This document shows, one piece after another, positions 28,020 through 38,800 of a DNA stretch of 64,000 bases (position 1 is the first letter of the stretch; each line of letters begins with the position of its first letter). Origin of the DNA: Balanoglossus misakiensis (taxonomy: Eukaryota; Hemichordata); assembly GCA_040954595.2 (NCBI GenBank), contig CM082581.2, forward strand, positions 10,354,001 through 10,418,000. The letters run 5' to 3'. The notes beneath the pieces are model-generated. The model was not told the origin of the DNA. It did not search any database and saw nothing but the letters and a program-made list of their open reading frames with translations. A program made the position numbers and the translations under genes.

Positions 28020-31000
28020 TTATCTATGCTCGGTTGATAACGTAATTTCTTTGTGCAGTTTGACATTCAGCGATGGTGGTTTGTCGTCGGTCTTCTCGCC
28101 GATGCTGATGGGAAGTTCGAAAATGACACCTCTGATGTGACAGTTGCCTGTCTTCTCACAGAAGTACAGCATACACTCCACTTTGACGCACGTCTCCACG
28201 CCAGACAGCACTTCAGGCACTTGTAAGTTGATCTTTGGCTGTTGGTTGAGTTTGGTGATCTTTCCTCGTAGTCTCTGAGACTCGTTCACCAAGGCACTAG
28301 CTTCATCACCTTCGGAGGAAAATGAGGGTAAATTATTCTGATAGAGAAATTGAGAATTGTTTCTGTCTGTCAAGCCATCTGCCTACGTGTTCACTCACTC
28401 ACTTACTTGCCCATTCAAACAACCCCTTACTTACTTTCCAGCAATATCTGCCATCCAGTCGGAGCCCCAGGTGTCAAGGCCAAGCCGACTGACAACTCAA
28501 TGTCAAGTTCAACTTCAATGGTGGTTGCTGGAGACACATGCAATGCATCTTGTTTAGTGACCGGTGTACTGACAGGCGTCAAGCGTTTCTTCTTCTTACT
28601 TCCACTGGCGTCCACTTCCGTCTCTGGTGATTCCATGGGAATCACGATTTTTAACTGTGAGTTTAAAAACATACAGCAAGTGTTAGAAAGTGGCACTGTC
28701 ATTTTTAGAAACACAATTTTGTTTTCCTTATTTTTTCCACGTCATTGACTTCTAGATCATGACAGGAGTGATAGTAAATAGTCCTATCTGTATGAAACCC
28801 TGATTATAAGTGAACTAGACAGGTTGCACAACTTACTTGCTTGACTTGTTTACTTTCCAAGTCCATTGTCCTGATTTGGTTATTGTTGGTATCAGATATG
28901 TATAAAGTCTTTCCATCTGGGCTCAGACACAGACCACCTGGTTCGTTGAACTCTACGCCATCAGGTTCAGATCCGTCTCTCAGACCCGCCTGGCCAGTCC
29001 CTGCTAATGTGGTACAGATTTTCAGGAATGGATCTACAACTTTGATCTGCGAAGAAAAATAAAGTAACATTGTGTTGTTTGTCATTTGCAAACAGTTCTT
29101 CAAAATTGCAAGAACAGTGTTCAAATGCATCAAACTGTTCAACATATACAGACATGTACATAAAAGTACAGACTAGTGTGCAAGAAAAGAACAAAGTCCA
29201 GTCATGTCTCTTACCTTGTGATTGTAAGAGTCAGCTATGTAGAGCTTTTCATCGTGTTTATTCCACGACACAGCCAGGGGGTGCTGCAACTTGGCATCCC
29301 AGCCTTTACCATCCACGTCTCCGAATGCAAATAAGTCCTTCAGAAACAAAGAACATGAGCTAGTATAAGTTACCCCCGGTACAGTGACAAAACACTGATG
29401 TACTTCTGTGCACACCATAACTCAGTATCACAGTTCCAGAGTCCCTCCCAATTACAGCCCTGATATAACACCACTACACCCACCATAGGATCCATAGCCC
29501 CTCCAACCACTGCCTTGGTTGCGCCATCCTTCATGGACACCGTCCGTATGCTGCTGCTTTCACTGTCAGCGACAAACAAACAGTTGAGTTTTTCCTCAGT
29601 GGCCACGGTCAGCCCGGACGGTTGCGCGAACGATGCTTTGTGGGGATAACTGTTGTTCCGATTCTCTTCGTTTCCACTTCCAGCAAATCTCACACAGCTG
29701 CCTTTCTTGTAGTGGCTGCAAGGAAGACAAGTCAAGTTGAAGACTACTTTCTATTCACATTTTTACCAGTTTATTTTAGCAAACATTTGAAAATTTTCCT
29801 GCGATTTCACATTCATTACCTAGACTTTACCTAACTAGGTATAAAGTTCCGAAAAATGAAATATTTTGTCCCACAATAAGGGGTTAAGCGATAGTGTGAA
29901 AATAATTAGCATGTTTAAATAAGCCATTCCCCAGTACAATGGTGCATGTGTATAGTAATCCATTATACTTGGCAGACACACAAGAAATGTACACTGTATA
30001 CTTTAGTCGAATGCTATTGAGGTCACCTCAAGAGGTCACCGCCATTGTGAGATAGAGGTTGCTTATTTGAATAGAATGCCAACAGGGCCTTGCATCATTC
30101 ACCATACTTATACATTCCATTCCATTCAAGTGTCAGTTTACCTGTACATGAACGATCAACGGCAGCTACTGAACAAAACCATGCAGGTCACTTCGAGACC
30201 TGGTCATGTTGTTGGTTCAAGATAAGAAGCAGGCATATGCCAAGTAATTCATTTAGACTGGTGTTTGGCGTTGATCATATAAATGCACTTTTTACTATAT
30301 CAGAAGGCATTTTATCAGTAGTACTGGTTGATAACCAGTGGTTAGTGTGTCTAAGAAACCAATGATTGAAAGTTTCATTTACATACATGTATGTATGTAT
30401 ACAGACTGTTTAGCTGAGTGAGTGAAATTTCTGAGGTAGTCTAATAAACTATGGATTACAATCTTCAAGGAAAAAAACCCTCACCTTCCTTTAAGCCAGC
30501 TGGCATCATCCATGAAATAAACCCATATCTGATGAGTTCCAGCCATTGCAATGTACAGGATATCCACGTGGTCACTTCCAGGAGAGCTGCCAAGAACCAG
30601 ATCCCAGGGTGAACTGATCGGCTGCAGTCGGCCGATGGCGCCGCCTTCCTTGTCATTTCCTATCACCCCTGTTCCAACCAGTGTGGTCACTTCCCGGTTG
30701 TTCAAATCAATCTGTAAAGTAGGAAAACATTTATGAAGGAAATCATGATGTGAAATCGTGATGTGAATCAGATTTCTGTTTCAGTTGGCGGAAAACAGCT
30801 CTTCCATCTTGGCTGTACTTGGCTAACATGTCAGAATCTACATTGTGTATTAACCCCCCCCCCCCCCCTTCCCTATGTGATCAGTGACCAATCCAATGCA
30901 AGTGTTCACTGTGCACAGTGAATTCAAATTTCAAAGCATACCATACCTGTCTTATGGCATGGTTATCTGTATCAGCTACATAGATGCAATCTTCGTGGCA

Positions 31001-33586
31001 CACCACTCCTTGAGGAGAATGGAACCTGGCCTCTTCAAAACTGCCATCGTTGAATCCACTGCTGCAACCGCCAATGCATTCTTTGACCACTCCTCCCATG
31101 GACGTGATGAGGATCCGATGGTGCCCGCTGTCAGAAATCACCAGGTTCTCCCCGGACGAATCCAGGCTGATCTTGCCGGGGAAGGACAACGGCGTGGGAG
31201 GGAGGGAATCCTTGATGGGCGCGATCGGAATACTGTGGTTGCTCAGCATGCCCTTGGCCTTGTAGCAGTCCACGGCTATCCTGATGAAGTCCATCAACTT
31301 CTCCCGGTTGCCCTCTCCGGCGATCGTCAGCAGGACGTCTCCTTCGGGGCTGAGGACCACGAACGTCGGCCAACACTGGATCTGCAGAGTCTGCCAGAGC
31401 GCCGCATCGTGGTCGTTGACAACAGCGTGGGAGATATCGTATCTCAAGACGGCGGACAGAATGTTGGCTGACAGCTTCTCGTTGGGGAACTTGGCCGAGT
31501 GTACTCCGATGACAACCACACCATCTTCAATGCTGTACTGCTCCTCGATGGCTTCCAGATCAGGTAGGACATGCATGCAGTTGATACAACAGTACGTGAA
31601 GAAATCCAAGATGACGATTTTGCCACGGAGTTCATTGTGTAGTGATAAGGGCTGTGTTGTGTTCAACCATTCTAAACCTGAAAGTGGAAAACAACTATTG
31701 TCAAGAAATTACTTCTATTTTGCTGAAACTTGTCTGTACCTGTCACCTGTTTCCAACCTACGTATGCATTGGCCTAAAAGGTCATTTGCCTCATAATTCA
31801 TTCACAACCAAGCAAGCAGGTAAACTGTTGCAATCGCTTTCTTTGTGTTGCCGTATTGTGCCATCACGAAGAGTTGTCTTTGGACATTGCGCATCAATTG
31901 AAACTCAGTGTGCCGTGAACATATGGGAGATCAGAATTCAACGGGACAAAAAGCAACAACGATCAAAGGTCTCTGCCCAGCCATATTTTTGTCAGTCAGA
32001 TGTCAAAAGTTACTCTTCAACTAAGATTCTATGAAGCAACACAGAAGCAAGTGATGAAATACACATGTATATTTTTCTCACCACTAACTACTGTCCTTTT
32101 CAATGTGGAGCTTTCAGAAAGAATAAACCCCAGAACTTGTTGTGTTGTTACATGTTCATGTACTTTATATTTATGACACGACCTTGAACACATTGTTTTT
32201 ACAACACTTTATCTAAATGCCGGATGCAATCCTGTCAATTCAGTGGCAGACTCTGAACTGTTGATTACCATAATACACAGACCTGAACAGAGTAGACAGA
32301 TGGGTATATGCACGCCTAGCTCACGCCACATATTTTTTACTGATAAGCACATAATGAGCTTGTCATTTGTTCACATACCATCTTTAAACTGATCCAGTGA
32401 GCTAACTAACACACCTGACTAAATTTGAAAGCAAATATAAAAGAGCTTTCCAGGGAATATGCATATTATATATTCATGTCATGAGCATGCATCAATGACT
32501 GACGTAATGTCTTGTACTACATGAGAAAAATGCATTGTTGTATTTTTTATATATATTTTATTTTTAATAGACTGGCGTTCCTTTGATCAATTTCAGTCTT
32601 TAACAAATATGATGGTGACATTGGAACTTCTATTAGCACAGGTGGCAGATTACTGGCCATTCCACCTTGAAAAAATTAGTTTCCCTTTTTTATCACTTAA
32701 CCCACTGTAGTTGACATAATTTAATTATTTCAATGGATAAACATTATGGTGCCCTGGGGGAAATGATAGCAATTGCAATTGTATAGACCATGGTAAACAA
32801 TCCATGCTGAATTGCTATGGTTACCTTTCCTGGGACATCAATGTCAACATGAACAATGATGATGAATCAAAATAGCACTTGCATTCTTTGAATGATAATG
32901 TATAAACAAAATACTAAAATGTTGACTTTCGTTAAAACTGTGGGAAATAAGTTCTATTTATGTTACTTGCGTCAATTTTCTGATAGTTATGATAAGAGGA
33001 ACCAGCGTTGTATTTATGATAATGTACACAACCGGGAGTGTCATTTCCCAAGGGTCGATCGTTGCCAACATCTAATCGCGGATCTGAGCAATACCTACAA
33101 TATGACCATATAAGGACATGCCGAACACAACCACAGCGATACATCATATCGCCCTTCTGCTACATTGTTCAGCTGTGGCTTCGAAGAATGGTAGAATTTA
33201 GCTCAGAAAATACACATTAAAAACTCGATTTCACCTAAATTGGAGACACGTACTGAATTTTCATTACAACTAGTAAATCTCGCTTCGTGACGCCGCAACT
33301 GTCGTGCGATCTGTTGCGTTCAGCTTGCGATGTTGACATTTCGGAATTTCAAACTCAGCGCTGTAGCGCGTAGCACAGTACAAACTCCGGCGTACTGAGA
33401 GAAACATTTTACAAACAACATACCTTGCTTGAAATCAGGCACGAATACTTTATCTTGGCTGTTGGCTATCTTGTCGATGTACTCATATATAACGGCATCG
33501 CGTTGTTCCTGCGTCGTGGCGTCGATTAAACTAGCTTCCAGTTTGTTTCCCGCTGATATTACTTTCGACGTATCCACCGTCGCCAT
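28020..33586 (-). CDS. NHLRC2: NHL repeat-containing protein 2 (thioredoxin-like plus NHL propeller)
   Basis: Eight exons on the minus strand join in frame: 33424-33586, 30947-31677, 30485-30711, 29484-29715, 29215-29337, 28837-29046, 28435-28654 and 28020-28309. They give 731 aa, against about 726 in human. An N-terminal helical region is followed by a thioredoxin-like domain (about residues 56-215) with [11 protein letters not shown], whose CINC is the family's active-site-like motif, and [11 protein letters not shown]. Then comes an NHL beta-propeller (about 215-560) with [60 protein letters not shown] and [13 protein letters not shown]. The last two exons encode the C-terminal beta domain and are least conserved. 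The ATG at 33586 (GAAAATGGCG) is chosen over an in-frame ATG 24 codons upstream because of context and family length. In vertebrates the protein is cytosolic and linked to redox and phagocytic functions; the exact activity is unsettled. Confidence 0.95.
30854..30868. repeat. Poly-C run in an NHLRC2 intron
   Basis: Fifteen consecutive C on the plus strand (poly-G in the NHLRC2 transcript), in the intron 79 bp beyond the exon edge at 30947. Confidence 0.9.
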
Positions 33587-34459
33587 TTTCGCCGTTTGTT
33601 TGTGCGTGGTTTCGCAACACCACAACAACTCAAGTTTGGGGCGTAACACCGGTAGCATATTGCGTGCGGGTGACCTGATAGGGACAGGTCACGCTCGCTA
33701 AGTCAAAATAACTGTATCTTCTGTCGCTTCTTATCTGCTTGAAGATTAGCGGAAAACCAGCAAGAGTGCAAGGAAAAGCCTATCACCTCCCGGATGATAG
33801 GCAAACAAGTGAAACTACCCACTCCGACGGTCTGTCTGTGAAAGTGCGCGCGCGCCCCATGATCTTGTCATGCATGTTGTGCAGAATATAAAGTAGCGCA
33901 TTGTGCGTGCAGTATGATTTAGACACGATTATCACAGTTTATAACGTACGCTTAAGTAAAACACGGGAAAGATTCCTTTACTTCCTGTCATTTTCAAGTA
34001 AAAGGTGTGGAAAAAACTTCTTCAGCGTAAACTTCTTGTGATAACAAGTTTGATAAGTTCCTGAAAACTTAGTTCACTAGTCCAGCCAGAATGCCTTTTA
34101 ATTGCATTCAGGTTAAGCGCAACGTTTAAAAGATGATGTAAAAAAATCTCAGAGCATCCCAAGTATGTACATTTAGAGAAAAAGAGATACCCTTTGAAAT
34201 AGACTGTCACCCAGTCACCAGTGTCTATCCGTGTAATGTGGTCACGTTGAATGATTATCTTTGAAGTAAAGTTGCCCTATACATGATATGCCGCGCGCGG
34301 CCCAATTCTAGTGCAAACCGTTTTTTATTCACCAGAGTTTTCTTTTTTTCCCGATATTTAGAGATTGATAGAACATCTAGTATTTGTCCTTTAAATTCGT
34401 GAAATGAAATGAAACTCCATGAAATGGTGTGCGCCATCTACCGGTGGCATTCGCGTCAC
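33587..34459. other. 5' flank of NHLRC2
   Basis: This is the upstream sequence of NHLRC2 on the minus strand and should contain its promoter and 5' UTR. GC content is higher near 33600-33900 and includes CG-rich stretches. No TATA box was evident and no other gene is seen. Confidence 0.5.
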
Positions 34460-34477
34460 TGACGTAAATCTCACCTG
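34460..34477. repeat. Left copy of 18-bp direct repeat bracketing the array block
   Basis: The sequence TGACGTAAATCTCACCTG is found again at 41848-41865, on the far side of the palindromes and tandem array. The two copies are identical. Confidence 0.85.
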
Positions 34478-34551
34478 GGGCGCATTCGATTTGCACGATC
34501 ATGATTGTGATTGGCCAATCGTGATCGTGATTACGCGTTCGAATACGCCCA
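34478..34551. repeat. Imperfect palindrome (foldback), about 37-bp arms
   Basis: The arms meet at the perfect palindrome GATTGGCCAATC (34509-34520). CACGATCA (34494-34501) pairs with TGATCGTG (34522-34529), and outer GGGCGCATTCGA pairs with TCGAATACGCCC. Mismatches and small offsets lie between. The structure resembles a foldback element or MITE remnant. Confidence 0.75.
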
Positions 34552-34569
34552 ATCATAATCATGATTGAC

Positions 34570-34609
34570 AATCACAACAATCATGCCTCCGAGCGTGATT
34601 GTTGTGATT
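34570..34609. repeat. Hairpin with 16-bp arms and 8-base loop
   Basis: Arms at 34570-34585 (AATCACAACAATCATG) and 34594-34609 (CGTGATTGTTGTGATT) pair with a single mismatch. The hairpin ends just before an AAAATGGCGG motif at 34618 and the first repeat unit. Confidence 0.85.
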
Positions 34610-34850
34610 AAACACACAAAAATGGCGGACGACGCAGCAGCCGGTACCGCCCCTGATTCCATGTCATTAGTATCTCACTATGTCATGTGCGAATCTATCT
34701 GGCAATGTACGCGCTTGGTGTCTATACTGGTGAAAAATTTGTTTTATTAATTTAGTCTGTTAGAGATGATTTTATTTAGACTGGAATTAAATTTACTAGT
34801 ATCTCGGATTAGTACATTGGCAAATCCCACAGTCCTTTGCGCAAATCAAA

Positions 34851-35012
34851 ATGGCGGCGCCCAATGTAAAAGTTTCTAACATTCCAACACTTGGTGGCGA
34901 CATTTACGATTCCAACTGGTTCATGTCGTTAGTATCTCACTATGTCATGTGCGAATCTATCTGGCAATGTACGCGCTTGGTGTCTATACTGGTGAAAAAT
35001 TTGTTTTATTAA
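34851..35012 (+). other. 53-codon ORF carried by each short repeat unit (representative copy)
   Basis: Each short unit has an ATG in strong context (CAAAATGGCGGCG) opening a 53-codon ORF that begins MAAPNVKVSNIPTLGGD and ends VSILVKNLFY before TAA. The same ORF starts at all 15 short-unit ATGs. Long units break it: the insert gives a 12-codon ORF beginning MAAPVYV. The copies are nearly identical, so conservation of the frame is not independent evidence of coding. The L-x-G-x-x-Y-x(3)-W pattern loosely recalls the start of copia-type gag proteins; this is weak. Confidence 0.2.
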
Positions 35013-35817
35013 TTTAGTCTGTTAGAGATGATTTTATTTAGACTGGAATTAAATTTACTAGTATCTCGGATTAGTACATTGGCAAATCCCACAGTCCTTT
35101 GCGCAAATCAAAATGGCGGCGCCCAATGTAAAAGTTTCTAACATTCCAACACTTGGTGGCGACATTTACGATTCCAACTGGTTCATGTCGTTAGTATCTC
35201 ACTATGTCATGTGCGAATCTATCTGGCAATGTACGCGCTTGGTGTCTATACTGGTGAAAAATTTGTTTTATTAATTTAGTCTGTTAGAGATGATTTTATT
35301 TAGACTGGAATTAAATTTACTAGTATCTCGGATTTGTACATTGGCAAATCCCACAGTCCTTTGCGCAAATCAAAATGGCGGCGCCCAATGTAAAAGTTTC
35401 TAACATTCCAACACTTGGTGGCGACATTTACGATTCCAACTGGTTCATGTCGTTAGTATCTCACTATGTCATGTGCGAATCTATCTGGCAATGTACGCGC
35501 TTGGTGTCTATACTGGTGAAAAATTTGTTTTATTAATTTAGTCTGTTAGAGATGATTTTATTTAGACTGGAATTAAATTTACTAGTATCTCGGATTAATA
35601 CATTGGCAAATCCCACAGTCCTTTGCGCAAATCAAAATGGCGGCGCCTGTATATGTACGTCCTCGCCTCGCATAAAGTTAAAAAAGTGTCCGTTTAACAA
35701 GTTGTGAGACGTTTTGTGGCGATTCTTTGTCCCGTATGAATGAATTGTGAATGATAACGGCGATCGGTGCACGAATTTTGGTCCACAGATGGAAATTTCT
35801 TGTCGAAACCACTGCGT

Positions 35818-35854
35818 TATAAATATCACTCGCGCACTGCATTGGATGACGTCA
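35818..35854 (+). promoter_or_regulatory. TATA-like and CRE motifs in the 202-bp insert (representative copy)
   Basis: TTATAAATA (35818-35826) is followed by the perfect CRE palindrome TGACGTCA (35847-35854). The pair recurs at 988-bp spacing in each of the seven long units. Together with the AAAATGGCGGC element in every unit, which fits the YY1 consensus, the repeat looks promoter-derived. Activity is inference. Confidence 0.35.
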
Positions 35855-38800
35855 CGAAAGTTTCTAACATTCTAACCCTTGGTGGCGACATTTACGATTC
35901 CAACTGGTTCATGTCGTTAGTATCTCACTATGTCATGTGCGAATCTATCTGGCAATGTACGCGCTTGGTGTCTATACTGGTGAAAAATTTGTTTTATTAA
36001 TTTAGTCTGTTAGAGATGATTTTATTTAGACTGGAATTAAATTTACTAGTATCTCGGATTAGTACATTGGCAAATCCCACAGTCCTTTGCGCAAATCAAA
36101 ATGGCGGCGCCCAATGTAAAAGTTTCTAACATTCCAACACTTGGTGGCGACATTTACGATTCCAACTGGTTCATGTCGTTAGTATCTCACTATGTCATGT
36201 GCGAATCTATCTGGCAATGTACGCGCTTGGTGTCTATACTGGTGAAAAATTTGTTTTATTAATTTAGTCTGTTAGAGATGATTTTATTTAGACTGGAATT
36301 AAATTTACTAGTATCTCGGATTAGTACATTGGCAAATCCCACAGTCCTTTGCGCAAATCAAAATGGCGGCGCCCAATGTAAAAGTTTCTAACATTCCAAC
36401 ACTTGGTGGCGACATTTACGATTCCAACTGGTTCATGTCGTTAGTATCTCACTATGTCATGTGCGAATCTATCTGGCAATGTACGCGCTTGGTGTCTATA
36501 CTGGTGAAAAATTTGTTTTATTAATTTAGTCTGTTAGAGATGATTTTATTTAGACTGGAATTAAATTTACTAGTATCTCGGATTAATACATTGGCAAATC
36601 CCACAGTCCTTTGCGCAAATCAAAATGGCGGCGCCTGTATATGTACGTCCTCGCCTCGCATAAAGTTAAAAAAGTGTCCGTTTAACAAGTTGTGAGACGT
36701 TTTGTGGCGATTCTTTGTCCCGTATGAATGAATTGTGAATGATAACGGCGATCGGTGCACGAATTTTGGTCCACAGATGGAAATTTCTTGTCGAAACCAC
36801 TGCGTTATAAATATCACTCGCGCACTGCATTGGATGACGTCACGAAAGTTTCTAACATTCTAACCCTTGGTGGCGACATTTACGATTCCAACTGGTTCAT
36901 GTCGTTAGTATCTCACTATGTCATGTGCGAATCTATCTGGCAATGTACGCGCTTGGTGTCTATACTGGTGAAAAATTTGTTTTATTAATTTAGTCTGTTA
37001 GAGATGATTTTATTTAGACTGGAATTAAATTTACTAGTATCTCGGATTAGTACATTGGCAAATCCCACAGTCCTTTGCGCAAATCAAAATGGCGGCGCCC
37101 AATGTAAAAGTTTCTAACATTCCAACACTTGGTGGCGACATTTACGATTCCAACTGGTTCATGTCGTTAGTATCTCACTATGTCATGTGCGAATCTATCT
37201 GGCAATGTACGCGCTTGGTGTCTATACTGGTGAAAAATTTGTTTTATTAATTTAGTCTGTTAGAGATGATTTTATTTAGACTGGAATTAAATTTACTAGT
37301 ATCTCGGATTAGTACATTGGCAAATCCCACAGTCCTTTGCGCAAATCAAAATGGCGGCGCCCAATGTAAAAGTTTCTAACATTCCAACACTTGGTGGCGA
37401 CATTTACGATTCCAACTGGTTCATGTCGTTAGTATCTCACTATGTCATGTGCGAATCTATCTGGCAATGTACGCGCTTGGTGTCTATACTGGTGAAAAAT
37501 TTGTTTTATTAATTTAGTCTGTTAGAGATGATTTTATTTAGACTGGAATTAAATTTACTAGTATCTCGGATTAATACATTGGCAAATCCCACAGTCCTTT
37601 GCGCAAATCAAAATGGCGGCGCCTGTATATGTACGTCCTCGCCTCGCATAAAGTTAAAAAAGTGTCCGTTTAACAAGTTGTGAGACGTTTTGTGGCGATT
37701 CTTTGTCCCGTATGAATGAATTGTGAATGATAACGGCGATCGGTGCACGAATTTTGGTCCACAGATGGAAATTTCTTGTCGAAACCACTGCGTTATAAAT
37801 ATCACTCGCGCACTGCATTGGATGACGTCACGAAAGTTTCTAACATTCTAACCCTTGGTGGCGACATTTACGATTCCAACTGGTTCATGTCGTTAGTATC
37901 TCACTATGTCATGTGCGAATCTATCTGGCAATGTACGCGCTTGGTGTCTATACTGGTGAAAAATTTGTTTTATTAATTTAGTCTGTTAGAGATGATTTTA
38001 TTTAGACTGGAATTAAATTTACTAGTATCTCGGATTAGTACATTGGCAAATCCCACAGTCCTTTGCGCAAATCAAAATGGCGGCGCCCAATGTAAAAGTT
38101 TCTAACATTCCAACACTTGGTGGCGACATTTACGATTCCAACTGGTTCATGTCGTTAGTATCTCACTATGTCATGTGCGAATCTATCTGGCAATGTACGC
38201 GCTTGGTGTCTATACTGGTGAAAAATTTGTTTTATTAATTTAGTCTGTTAGAGATGATTTTATTTAGACTGGAATTAAATTTACTAGTATCTCGGATTAG
38301 TACATTGGCAAATCCCACAGTCCTTTGCGCAAATCAAAATGGCGGCGCCCAATGTAAAAGTTTCTAACATTCCAACACTTGGTGGCGACATTTACGATTC
38401 CAACTGGTTCATGTCGTTAGTATCTCACTATGTCATGTGCGAATCTATCTGGCAATGTACGCGCTTGGTGTCTATACTGGTGAAAAATTTGTTTTATTAA
38501 TTTAGTCTGTTAGAGATGATTTTATTTAGACTGGAATTAAATTTACTAGTATCTCGGATTAATACATTGGCAAATCCCACAGTCCTTTGCGCAAATCAAA
38601 ATGGCGGCGCCTGTATATGTACGTCCTCGCCTCGCATAAAGTTAAAAAAGTGTCCGTTTAACAAGTTGTGAGACGTTTTGTGGCGATTCTTTGTCCCGTA
38701 TGAATGAATTGTGAATGATAACGGCGATCGGTGCACGAATTTTGGTCCACAGATGGAAATTTCTTGTCGAAACCACTGCGTTATAAATATCACTCGCGCA

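Noticed and set aside
30884-31471. 195-codon plus-strand ORF
   Set aside because: Antisense shadow of NHLRC2 exon 2, whose minus-strand translation matches the thioredoxin and NHL domains.
35632-35829. 65-codon minus-strand ORF repeated in every long unit
   Set aside because: It is copied with the repeat, overlaps the promoter-like motifs and has no recognisable domain. Identity between copies reflects array homogenisation, not selection.
35767-36000. 77-codon plus-strand ORF repeated every 988 bp in the array
   Set aside because: It opens with GTG, not ATG; it is the insert read through into the tail of the 53-codon ORF. I do not call it a gene.
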